Assembly (NCBI GenBank): GCA_022592445.1
Contig: JABYQR010000148.1
Span: 1-64,000 of the forward strand
DNA: 64,000 bases
Direction: 5' to 3'
Source of the DNA: Cytidiella melzeri
Lineage: Eukaryota > Basidiomycota > Agaricomycetes > Polyporales > Irpicaceae
The notes under the pieces are model-generated. The model did no database searches and was not told the DNA's origin. It was given only the letters and a program-made list of their open reading frames with translations. Shown here in pieces: positions 20,980 to 32,003 of this stretch (position 1 is its first letter; every line of letters starts with the position of its first letter). A program made the position numbers and the translations under genes.

Positions 20980-21291
20980 GGGTGAGCCTTCTACTTGCCA
21001 CGCCCGGTGTGTTTTGTGGTCTCATGGTGAACAATGCAGGCCCAGTAAGATGTGATTGTCTGACTACTTGGAATTTTATGCAAGGCCGTTGTGTTGATAT
21101 TGCTGAAATGTGAAGCATGTAATGCATACTGTACAAGGATTGACGAATTGTGGAATCTGCTACCGGGCTTTGTCGCAGCCATGAGCTGTGAGCTCTTCCT
21201 TTTCTGACCGTAGTCTGACATATGTTTTAATTCGTGGGCAATGACCACACAACATCCCTCTATGGTTCACACATATACATCTCATTCTCGC
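20980..21291. other. Short convergent intergenic region
   Basis: About 310 bp between the convergent glyoxalase II and MFS genes. Nothing recognised beyond expected 3' untranslated DNA. Confidence 0.5.
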
Positions 21292-24200
21292 CTACACACC
21301 ATTCCCAGAATCCCGCCTTGTTCTCGCATACGGCTGAGAAGAAGTGTTTTGCAGCTCGCCCCCTTCAGACGTCCCGTGAGTGCTCAGCCTCCCCATCCTC
21401 GAGCGCGGCAACACAGCCAGCAAACCTCTTTGGGGCTCTTCCTCCTCCTCGCTGTCCCACATTTCGACAGCCCGACAGGCATGCACATCCACATCACTCA
21501 CTTCTCCATCCAGTAACGGCGTGTTCGGGAACGAGTCTGGTGTGCTGCTCGAGACTATCGAGTCGTCGTCAGCCTCTACCTTTTTCGTGTTTTGAGCATG
21601 CAATGGCGGGTGAGGAGGGGGAGGAGGACATGACGCTGGCTCTTCAGACAAATTAGCATCAGGTACAGGAAACCGGATGCAGTACGCGATAAATGTCGAG
21701 CATGCGGCAGCGACGAACACGACGTGGAGACTGGATGCGTACGAGTCGCGTGCGGCGCGTTGGAGGGAAGGGGGAAGGCGTGCGACGAGTGTGGCGGAGT
21801 GTCTTATTTTTTCGATCATCTGGGCAAGCCGTGAGCTCTAAGTGTGTGGCTTTACGGAGATTGGGGCTTATACCTGTTCAGCACCGGGTCCTGTGATGCG
21901 CTTGTGCAGGGCGGCGTTGAGAGAGGATTGGAAGATGGCGGAGGAGAGGCCTACGCCGCCAACCTGGCCTGTAAGAACAGCGGTGGTCGGTGATGTGCTA
22001 TGAATGCCTGGTGTGTGGAACTATGTGCTGCGTACCGATGCCGCGCCAAAACTGACTGAACCCAGTCCCTTCTGCGAGCGCAGATGCTATAGATATCAGA
22101 TGGTAAGCACCAATCGTTGATGTGTGAGAAATCATAGCTCACCGGGAAGTTGCGCAAGAAGAGCGACTGGTTGGTGTAAAAGTGATCAGAATTCATTCAA
22201 AACATTGGACAGCGGAACGTTGAGACTCACTGAGCATGGTTTGCAGGACAACAGCGTTGCCAAAGCCCAGAGGAAACTAAGTCCAGCATTCAGCCTTATA
22301 GTCCCGAAAATCCCCTGGCAACTTCAAGAAGAAATAGTGCTTACTATCCCAAGCCAGAGAAGCAGAGCATGGGAATCCTCCTTCATCGACGCGATCATCA
22401 GAGTAGAGATGAACGGCAAGAAACCGCACACGAGGGTGAGCATCCTGTATCTTCCTGTGCGGTGCATCATCCACCTACACACAGCAAATTCCCCAGTCAG
22501 CAAACGTACGGTCGCGTTCTGCAAATAATACATAGATGAATTTGAAATCAAACGCACCCAGCGAACAGGGATCCCATGCTCATGGAAGCGCCGTTAGGGA
22601 TGAGATGCGCACCGGCCTCGCTCGCGCTTGTCAACTTCACGGTTTGGAACCAAGTGGGGAAATTGTACATGATGGAAAAGTTGCACATGGAGACCATAAA
22701 TGAGGCTGTGCCGACGAGGATGGGGACGCGTTGGAATACGAGGGAGGCGGGGAGGATGGGTTCCACGGAGAATTCGAATTCGACGTAAAGGAATAGTACG
22801 AGAAGAGCGACGGAGAGGAGGAGAGGGATACAGACTGTCGGAGAGGACCACTAAGGGAGGGCGGGGTTTGTGATGAGAGAAGCCACAGTGGTGTTATCGG
22901 GAGGGATGGGACATACTGGTTGTTCGTTCGAAAACTTGGTAGTGAGGAAGATGAGGAACGACAGAACCTTCGTAGTAGGACATCAACGAATTCAGTAAAC
23001 AAATGAACAGACTCAGCGAGCGTTGTCTCACATACAGCTCCTAATAGTGACAAGCTTCCACCATAATCTATCCTCCTGAGGATCTCCTTTGTATTAGCTC
23101 CTCGGCCCTACATGGGAAGGTCGGGTTAGACCAAGTTCAAATAGCCACCGATATTCGAACTCACTGGGGTGGCGTAATGGAGGTTGATTGACGTCAGAGT
23201 CAGTGATAGTGCAAAGAGGGGTAGTTGAACGATGAAAGCCCAACGCCAACCGAAACTGACCGTTGATTTAGCTCTGCTTTACCAGTGAAGAGAGCCAAGT
23301 GAAGTCGCTCACCGATCGCTGATGTACCCTCCGAATGGTCCGCCAAGCCCCATACCCAGCTATATCAGCACGTCAATTACTACCGTACACGCTGGTTTTT
23401 TGAGAAATGAGACATCACTCACACTTTCAAACACAGCAGCGACACCTTGTGTTATCCCCCTCGCCTATCGTACATCAAGAAGCCACGGTGAGTATCCATA
23501 GCGCGCATTGCGTAGAAGTCATGGAAACTCACTCGCATGCTATACATATCACAAGTGATTATTCTTGATGCAAAATCAAGGTCAGCTGGTAATAGGTTGC
23601 TCAACACTGATGCGGGCCGACATACGAAGAAGTTGTGAATACTCCACCGCCTCCCATGCCCGCGATCTAGAAGTTAGCAAGGTCCGCAGCAAAATCGTCA
23701 CCGGAAGATCATAGGCAAGAGAAAAAGAGAAGGATGAACGCACGAATCTAGCAGCGATGAGCATCTCCATACTGTTCGAGAGCCCGCAAGCCGCAGTACC
23801 TAGTGCAGCGAAGATAACGGCCGTCTGGTTGGCTGCACGTCTCCCCATGACGTTGCACAGTCGCCCATACAGAGGAGTAAAGGTGCACGTTGCGAGGAGG
23901 TATCTGCAGGGGAAGATGTGAAATGTGTGCGACAGTGGAAGAAATCGCAACGTACGCTGTCCCAAGCCAGCTTGCTTGGTGCGACTTGTTAAAGTCTGAG
24001 GATATTGAGGATAGGACTGTGAAACTGAGGTCAGCAGGGCAGTCGACGTCGAGGAATGGGAGAGATATGGAGTAGATAGAAAAAGGACATACGTGTGGCA
24101 ACCAAAGTAGCTGCATCGCAAGTCCTGCGTTAGCAACTATTCCGGTGTGGTACAAAATTTTTTGAACGTACTATTGAGAGCCTGTCGAGTAACAGTGAAT

Positions 24201-24430
24201 CAGCTTGACAAGTAGTCGATGAATGTTGGGCGACTTACAGACAAAAAATTCGCGATCCAGACACCTAACAGAATACCGTACCGCGTTGATCGCGGAAGTT
24301 CCAAAGGCCCTAGTGGATGGTCACTACAGCCAGAATAATGTTTCCCCGAGGAGGCTATCGCCTTAGTGGCGGCAGCCTGCAGTAGCGGTGTCCGCTCGGT
24401 ATGAGTACTTGTTGTGCGGGAGTTCGTCAT
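21292..24430 (-). CDS. MFS transporter, DHA2/Vba-like (probable vacuolar amino-acid or drug transporter)
   Basis: Multi-exon gene from an ATG at 24430 to a TAG at 21292. The cytoplasmic N terminus contains ERTPLL, an acidic dileucine motif. The transporter core shows STRYGILLGVWIANFLS, HQASWLGTAYLLATCTFTPL, PLYGRLCNVMGRRAANQ (MFS motif A) and GMGLGGPFGGY (motif C of drug:H+ antiporters). Later segments include VCIPLLLSVALLVLFLYVEF, then VPILVGTASFMVSMCNFSIM. The C-terminal tail is Pro-rich then acidic (SDVDVHAC, WDSEEEEEPQ). Individual splice sites of the middle exons were checked only in part; EQP|WSSPTV joins cleanly over an intron near 22857-22911. The family exports drugs or stores basic amino acids in the vacuole; the substrate here is unknown. 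Confidence 0.82.
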
Positions 24431-26199
24431 GAGGGTATTGTGAGCTGAGTGGGGTCTACTGTCGATAAACTCCGAAGGGGTCAGTGTCTTGTATACCTCT
24501 CAGCACAGGGTCACTCGTGTAAAGATTGTTGCGTGTTGACTGATATCGTTCACGGGTAGGGTCCAATTTTATTTCAAGCATAATGACAGCCTCCGCGAAC
24601 GCGGAGAAGGTAGGCCTACCGAGGCACACTCATGACCAGGCATCGCCGCCGGGGAGACGTTCCAAAGTGGCGAGCCTCGATTGTAATGCGGAGCTTTGGG
24701 TAAAAGTCAGTCACAGAATTCCGAATTATGTGTCAAGGGATGTCGAATCTGTTGCTTCGGGCGATCTATCAACGTTACAACGCCTGAGTGTTAGTTACCG
24801 AATTCATTGACCGGGTCTACTCTGTGCAGTAATCAACTTACTAAAATTCCCAATAATGTAGCGCATGTCTAGCCCTTTGAAGAATGTACAAACTACACAA
24901 GCAGCCAATGTCACTGTCTTGGACGACGATCTCAATTATACCTACCAGCAAACTCAGCGATACACTCCGGGAGTGTGAAGACTGCTTGAAGCTGCGCAAC
25001 AGCTACACAGGCGAAACGTCCTGTAGTTTTGATCCTTGGAGCATCTACCCTGTGCATATACGAGTTATCTCGGCCGGGAATACCCACAAAGCAGTGCAGA
25101 CCTACAAGCAGGATTGGACGATCTTGACTCGCAATGTGCTGGGGCAATTGCGTGATATGCCACTTAGCGCGCTGCTTTTATTGACACCTCAAGCTTCGAG
25201 CCTTCCAGCTTCAAGTCGCGCGGAGTCATGCCCGCTGAGGCTGTCATCGACACAACCTGAGTGACTGGGTCTGAATACGCATAATCAAGCAAGCTCAGAA
25301 AGCATTGCGCGAGAGGGAGGAGACTCATAGCATAACCAGAAAATGGTGGCTGGGGTGTGAGAACAAAGCAAGAGAAAATCTAGCACATGTTTACGAGCGC
25401 TTGAAATCTAGATAACGAATGTAGCAGCCCAATTCGTAAGCGTTGTGGAGGCTGCTACTAGTATGTAGCACTACAGAGCACAAGCAAATCGTCTACGTAG
25501 TGCAGTACCCTCTTTGTAACAATTCTTGTAACACCTGTGACCGTAGAGACGAGCGTAGCAGTCAGTTATCTATGCTTTGGGCTCTATCGCCGAGACTGGC
25601 ATGGGCCGACATTCCAGTTGAAGTAAGTTATGGAATACGGTGCCATGCAGATATGTCTCCTATGCACATCCAGGGTCATGTTTGCGGACTGGAGGTGGCC
25701 CATCAACTCGGCATCGGCAAAACAGAAAGTACGATAACGCTTCTCATCACCACGGCACTAGAGTATTGTGTATCAGAAGAAAACTGCTTGGGGTTGAACG
25801 TTAAACCCTTGCATTCAGAACCGTCATTAATCGATAACCAGGCATCGAGCCGCAGCGCTGACGGGAAAAGATGACTTTGCAATGTATGAAGTTGAGGCGT
25901 GTCTTCTTAGCTTGGACAAGGTGTGTGCAAGCCAACAGCTAAACGATACCCTTGATCTGGAGGACGATGTCGTTAAATCTGTAACACGACAACAGATTTG
26001 CCCGCCAATCGTTGATAAACAACGCGGTGTAAAACTCTGGCTCCTGCACAGTCACCTAGAACAAATTCCGACCCATCACGCACAATGTCAACCTCTCGAC
26101 ATTCGCATTTCATCTTAAGACGAATAAGCGTACACAGCTGATGGCGCCTACGACAAAGACAAGAACGATACTCTGCCCCTCAAGCTCGCTCACACCCAG
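24431..26199. other. Long gene-free gap
   Basis: About 1.77 kb containing several open frames of 70-140 codons on both strands (24884-25264 and 25443-25874 on plus are the longest). None shows a domain, splice pattern or low-complexity signature that I can support. It should contain the MFS promoter at the left and the 3' end of Sec66 at the right. Confidence 0.35.
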
Positions 26200-27198
26200 C
26201 TACTTGCGCTTCTTGTTCTTTTTAGCGGACTATAACCATCCAGTTTATCAGGAAAATGGCAGAGTATAATTTTCCCAAGGTGGCTTACCTTTGATGGCGT
26301 ACGCTGGGAAGCTGCCCCTTCACCGTCGCTGGACGCAACACTCTCCGCTCCAAGGCTCGTGGGTGGCAAGAGGCCAACGCTTGACGGCGTGACAGGTCTT
26401 GCAGGAGTAGATGATACGGCCGCGTTCGGCGTAGCAGAGGCGGACGCTGGAGTTGGGGATGCAGACTTTGGCGACGTAAGTGTAGCAGCGACGCCGGGTA
26501 ATGAGTGCAGAGGAATCCCGGTCGGGAGGGCTCCGCCTACTGGCAGCGGAGCAGGGGTCCCACGTCGGATGGACTTCAAGCCATACCTTTGCTCTGATAC
26601 AACAATGAGCTATTCTATTACGCAGCCTGTCATAGAAGTGCAGGTGCATACCTTTCTCTATCCTGATTTGCTCCATGTTCTCCACCATCAACCTCATCTT
26701 TTCCGTGTTTAAGAGCTCGGTGGCACTCTGGAAGATGATTTGTCCCCATCCGTCGACGAACGAGTTTGCCTCTGCGGCTGTCTCCAGAACCTCTGCTTCA
26801 AGCTCACGCTCGGCCGCCAGCAAGCTGTTCCACAGGTCATCTCCTATGGACCCCTTCTGCAGGAGATTTTGCATAGCGGGCTTATCCTCGCGAAGGCGCA
26901 TGATACGCTGGACGTTCGTCACGGCGCGGCGGAGTAGAGCTGCTTTAAGCAGCGCGTCCGGGGCGGGAGGGTCGGTCCTTTGTAAGAGTGAAATATAGAC
27001 GTCACGCTCATGGTGACGACTGAAGTACGGCTCGATTGCTTTACCTAGTCATAGGAAAGGAATGCATCATCAGTAAGATCGTGGAGATCGCCTGTGAGTA
27101 GGCCTACTTTGTATATGCCGTTTATAAAACGTGCTAAAGACCCAGAGACCACCAAACACGATAAATACATATAGAAGGGGGACAAAAACGGACGCCAT
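26200..27198 (-). CDS. ER translocation complex subunit Sec66 (Sec71)
   Basis: Subunit of the Sec62/63 complex for post-translational import into the ER. Exons 27198-27108, 27044-26652, 26593-26289 and 26229-26200 give 272 residues with the frame closed. Residues 1-25 form a membrane anchor (FVPLLYVFIVFGGLWVF). The family core follows: ERDVYISLLQRTDPPAPDAL, RRAVTNVQRIMRLREDKPA, LLQKGSIGDDLWNSLLAAE, EAEVLETAAEANSFVDGWGQ. The C-terminal tail is Ser/Pro/Ala-rich and ends in a lysine-rich KSAKKNKKRK. The start ATG is supported because it opens the membrane segment directly. Divergent from citrate synthase, about 310 bp shared. Confidence 0.93.
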
Positions 27199-27508
27199 GG
27201 CCGAGAGTGCTTGATCACGAGACTTTAGTTGTATTGTTGAAGTTCGTCGTCGACAAAACGAGTGGTGTCGTTACTCGTAGGAGAAGAGATAGGTGACTTT
27301 GCGATTTTCCGGTGTCCCGTACCAAAAGTGTTGAGCTGGCAGGTCGCGTGGCGAATTGATGGCCTCTCCGTACCCGGACTCGGCCTTCTTCCGAACCGGT
27401 GCGGCTGTGGCATGGCCATCGGCAAGCCGAGTCTCCCCAAGCCCGCTCGTGCTTCCGGACTATATTGGCAAGAGCTGTTCGAATTTCTTGAGCTTCATCA
27501 CGACTTGC
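27199..27508. promoter_or_regulatory. Divergent promoter region Sec66 / citrate synthase
   Basis: 310 bp between the two start codons. An in-frame ATG at 27359 could extend citrate synthase by about 50 residues. That extension is Ser/Pro/Cys-rich and unlike a targeting peptide, so I treat it as 5' untranslated DNA. No clear TATA box. Confidence 0.45.
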
Positions 27509-29695
27509 ATGATGTTAGGACAAGGTGCTCTCAAGACCTCGAGGACCTTCGCCAGGCAGTGGTCTGCGCGAAGACTAGCTTCCACCAAAGTATGCAATGT
27601 CTGCTGAAGTTGATGCACGGGATTTAACGGTTATGTGTACAGACTATTAGGGAGGCATTGGAAGAAGTCATTCCCGCAAAGCAGCAGCAGCTGAAGACTT
27701 TAGTGCGTTTACTCTTGACTTACGTGCACGGCCCCTCTAAGATATGTTGTAGAAAGCTGAGCATGCCTCCGCGGTGTTGGGTGATGTGAAGGTACGTCCT
27801 AGCTGGCTTAACACTATTCACACTATTGATGAGGGGTCTTTAGGTCGAGCATCTCATCGGTGGCATGCGTGGTCTCAAGTCTATGCTTTGGGACGCGTCT
27901 GTTCTCGACGCTAATGAAGTGCGTATTACAATAGCGTATTCGTACGGAGGAGCTCTCATGTCTCTGAACCTATAGGGAATCCGCTTCCACGGGCTGTCTA
28001 TCCCAGATTGCCAAAAGCAGTTGCCTGCGGCGCCAGGTGGCAAAGAAATCATCGCGGAGAGCATGCTGTGGCTATTGCTCACAGGGAAAGTGCCTACAGA
28101 AGCTGAGACGCGCCAATTGTCCGCTCAGCTCGCTGAGAAGGGCGAACTTCCTGACCGTGTCGTCAAACTTATCGACTCGTATGCTTTCTCTCTCTCTCAT
28201 CCTGAAACACACTAAACATGTGATCGTTATTACTTTAGCCTTCCTTCGAGCTTGCATCCGATGACGCAGCTCGGCATGGGCGTCGCAGCGCTGAACCATG
28301 ACAGCGTGTTCCAAGCTGCGTACGAGAAGGGTATCAAGAAGTCGGAGTACTGGACGTACGCTCTCGAAGACTCGCTTGATCTCATCGCAAAACTCCCAGC
28401 ACTGGCTGCGAGGATATACCGCAACATCTACAAGCAAGGCAGCGACCTTCCTGGTGTTAACAAGGACTTGGACCTTGTCGGTGAGCGCATTGGTGCTTGA
28501 GTTCTAATTATTGCTCATGAGGTTACAGGGAATTACGTCAATATGCTCGGCTATGGAGACAACTACGATTTGACAGAATACCTTCGCTTATACATTGCCA
28601 TTCATGGTGACCACGAGGGCGGTAATGCCTCTGCGCACACTGCTCGTAGGTACAAAATGCTTGTCATGGAATGGTCTCTGACAACGCTTCATAGACTTGA
28701 TTGCCTCAACGCTTGCGGATCCCTACCTCTCATATGCTGGTGCCCTTTATGCTCTCGCAGGCCCTCTTCATGGGTAGGCAGTATACTGAGAGTGCTGGGC
28801 GGAGTAATTACTTACTCTGTCAATTCAGCTTGGCGAACCAAGAAGTCCTCCGATGGCAACTGAACATGCGGAAGGAGCTCGGCGACAATATCACGCACGA
28901 CCATATCAAAGAGTTCCTTTGGAAGACTTTGAAGAGCGGCCAGGTGGTTCCCGGGTCAGTCGAGTATTCTCGACAACGCACTGCCTTTTTTGCTGACAAG
29001 GATTCTCTTGAAACAGGTACGGTCACGGTGTCCTCCGCAACCCGGATCCTCGGTTCATTGCTCTCCAAGAGTTCTGCGAGACCCGCCCTGAACTCCTCGC
29101 TGACCCAGTCATTCAACTCGTCAAAAAGGCAAGTGATACCCCTCACCACGCCCAGTTCTCTTACCTCACATAACCTTGTGTCAGACTTACGAGGTTGCCC
29201 CTAATGTGCTGAAGGAGCACGGCAAGGTCCGTTCTACCTCGTCTTCTCAATATTTATGTGCATTCTTACGCTGTGGTATACGCCAAGACTAAGAACCCCT
29301 ACCCCAATGTGGATGCCGCATCAGGATGCGTGCTTTACCACTACGGTCTGACACAATTCAAGGTAAAATGCACCTACAATCTTACCCGCACTGAGATCGC
29401 CCATCTGACTCTGCACCTCGCTGTGACAGTATTATACCGTCATTTTCGGTGTCTCGCGAGCGTTGGGTGCGCTCACACAGGTTGTCTGGGCTCGAGGTAC
29501 GTCAGAACACAATGTATGGATCTTCTGTGAGATGCGAATGCAACAATCTTTCTTCGTTACAGCTCTGGGTCTACCGCTGGAACGACCAAAGTGTGAGTGA
29601 CCAGAGGCTTTCCTCACGCGTTTTGATAGGTCCTGATGGTGTTCGGTTCTTCAACAGCACTTTCCATGGACGCAATCGAGAAGCTAGTGAAGTAG
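27509..29695 (+). CDS. Citrate synthase, mitochondrial
   Basis: Condenses oxaloacetate and acetyl-CoA into citrate, the first TCA step. About twelve exons. The start at 27509 ([20 protein letters not shown]) gives a basic mitochondrial presequence. The core reads [74 protein letters not shown] and [20 protein letters not shown]. Then come [14 protein letters not shown] with a catalytic His, [16 protein letters not shown] and [12 protein letters not shown] with the substrate-binding His/Arg. The end reads [13 protein letters not shown] and LPLERPKS. The last intron uses a gtgagt donor after AAAGT, giving a C terminus [12 protein letters not shown] and TAG at 29693. All active-site segments are present; length is about 465 residues, normal for the family. 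Confidence 0.96.
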
Positions 29696-30303
29696 ACTTC
29701 TGCGCGACTAATGGTACTGACCTGTTGCAGGACATTACTGGTGCAGACGTGTTGCTCAAGAATCTCAGTCTTGTGATTCCTTACGTCGCCGAGAAATCTT
29801 GTACAAAAATCATTCATTATGAAAAGGAAGTGATCAAACCTACACAGACGTGAGAAAGCCAAGAAGCGATTTTTGTACAAGGAGAGGCAAGAAAATAGTT
29901 GTTCAGAGCATCGGGACTTGTTCAAACGTTTCAACGTGGTTCAAAAAGGAACGGAAAGCACACAACTCAACACTACACCAACGATACTGAGAGCGACGAA
30001 GTTTGCTGGAAGGTGTACAAAAGGTAATCAAAGTCCTTTGAGGATGGTTTCGATGAAGATTGTTTGAAGGTAAGTAACCCCGAAGTCGAGATCAGCTAAT
30101 ATACGATGGCAAACAAACAAAAAGACGTTATGACCCTCAAATTACATCAAAGAAGAAAACCTCGTAACAGTGTGGCAACAATAACACATTGGGCGAACGA
30201 GCCCCAAGAGGAAGCTTGCAGAAGACGTACATACGCGGAAAAAGTCAGATGTCGGAAAGGAGAGAAAGCGGCTCAAATGGACTTGATGGGATCTCTGTGG
30301 TAA
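29696..30303. other. Convergent intergenic region
   Basis: About 600 bp between citrate synthase and the next minus-strand gene. Only short chance frames; purine-rich plus strand. 3' untranslated DNA of both genes is expected here. Confidence 0.45.
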
Positions 30304-31438
30304 TTAAAACCGGCGCGGAGGACCCTGTTGTTGTTGCTGCTGTTGCATAGGGACGCCACGTCCTGCGGGCGGGTATTGTCCAGGCGGAGGCATAGCTCCG
30401 GGGCCTCTCTGTCCTGGGGGGAGGTATTGCTGCGGCGGAGGACCTCCAGGGTAACCCTGCGGCGGAGGGTTGGGGCGTGGTCCCGCGGATGGATATCCTT
30501 GTGGTGGATAAGGTCCACCACGACCAGCAGGAGGGGGCATAGGCATGCCTTGTTGAGGAGGTGGTCCTCCACGCCCTGCCGGTCCGGGCATGGGGACTGA
30601 GTTCGTTCGCATCGGGGCTTGAGGCGCTGCGGGGCCTGGATCCCGCAGCGAGACGGGGGCAGCTCGTCCATTTGGAACACCTTGCGGTGGAGCAGAGCCG
30701 GGAGGGCCCTGGGGAGGAGGATTCTTTTCGGCGGCTTTGATGATCTCGTCACTGAATGCCAACGGTGTGAGTGCCAAGAGAACACGAGAGGACATGACGG
30801 TAGACATACTCCAGGAGGTTCAGTGCAGCGCAAAGTACAACCCATTCTACGCAGTCTTCGTTTCCCTCACCCAACGTTTGCCATACGGCTTTCTCTTCTG
30901 CCGACTTTCCGGTGATGCTTATCCGAGTGCCACCGCCATTTGGACCGGGAGGATTCTTCTGAATTTTTCCAAACTCGATACGCTTGGGAGGGATGTTGTG
31001 GCCAGCATAGGCGAAATAGAACATGCTCCAAAACGCCGCGTTAGGATTGGGTTTCGATATCTGGAAAAGCGGCAGATCCGCGGAATCGGGAGAGGGAAGG
31101 GACAATTTGTAAATGGGCGACAGAACACCTGTGTTTGCTATGGACCATTTCAGGTTACGAGAGGCCTCGCATCGGACAACCTTAGATGATGATGCGGAGG
31201 AGTGACCGGGATCCGAAGCGGTCGTTTTGCCCTGAGCAGCATTGGCACGAGGTGGAAAGAGCTTTGCAACGCAGAGATCTCCTTGTGCAGAGGGAGTTAA
31301 GAGGTAGTTCTCAGAGTTCTGCAGAGATATGGTTGTGAGACGAATGGTGATGTGCGCGCGTAACGGGGACGTACGAAGTTGGTATGCAAGTAGGAGTATA
31401 AAATATTTGCCGGTTGTCCTAGTCATTAGACTAAGCAT
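30304..31438 (-). CDS. Conserved fungal protein of unknown function, proline-rich C terminus
   Basis: At least two exons, joined over the intron 30752-30809. The N-terminal ~210 residues look like a compact folded domain: NSENYLLTPSAQGDLCVAKL, NLKWSIANTGVLSPIYKLSL, LFQISKPNP, AFWSMFYFAYAGHNIPPKRI, EFGKIQKNPPG, GNEDCVEWVVLCAALNLLDD. The rest is a Pro/Gly/Gln tail of repeated PPPQGYP/PPAGRGG-type words with a run of seven Gln, ending PPRRF. I recall similar sequences only from fungi and cannot name the family; a tubby- or PH-like membrane-binding fold is a guess. The start is uncertain: a cag acceptor near 31318 could instead join an upstream exon. Divergent from PP2A B56, 565 bp apart. Confidence 0.7.
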
Positions 31439-32003
31439 ATGTGGGCATGAAGACAATGAAATTGCGCACCGTGGGGGGTAACTATCAGCGTTGGGAGGTG
31501 GTTAGGGATCGGAGGGTGCGTTGGCGAGGTGTAAACGGTATAAATAGCTACAGGAATTGTTATAGTGAGCTTCGAGGCTACAGAGTGTTTCGGCAGTTCT
31601 TACCGGCCATACTTCACCGACGAGCAGAGATGCAGTATCTGGGAGAGTATGGGACTAGATAGTGGCAGGAGGAAGAGGAAACGGATGGGAGTTGTGTGCA
31701 AGGGCAGCTGAAGGGCTGCTAACGAGTCAGAAGCGCTCAATACCGCCTGGTCCGGTAGCAGATAGTGTGACCGTGACGGGGCGATATGCCCGTGACAGTA
31801 AGTGTAGTATGTAGTAATCACGGGACTGTCACAGGGGTGTCACAGGTGTCGGCGTCGTAGCGCTGTCTGCGCTCAAAGGTTCATCGATTCTCTCGCAGCG
31901 TCGGTGGACTCGTCTCTCTCTCCAACCTCTGCCGTCTCTATCCCTCTCGTGTGATCAGTAAAAGGTAACATACCGCTTGTGCTGGGCTCATTGTACCAGC
32001 CAT
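31439..32003. promoter_or_regulatory. Divergent promoter region
   Basis: 565 bp between the unknown minus-strand gene and PP2A B56. It contains a TATA-like gtataaatag near 31538 and a minus-strand ATGGCCG|gtaaga near 31609 that could be a first exon of the unknown gene. Otherwise nothing recognised. Confidence 0.35.

Noticed and set aside
25443..25874. 143-codon plus-strand open frame, with another at 24884-25264
   Set aside because: No domain or splice context; within the range of chance frames in a 1.8-kb gap.
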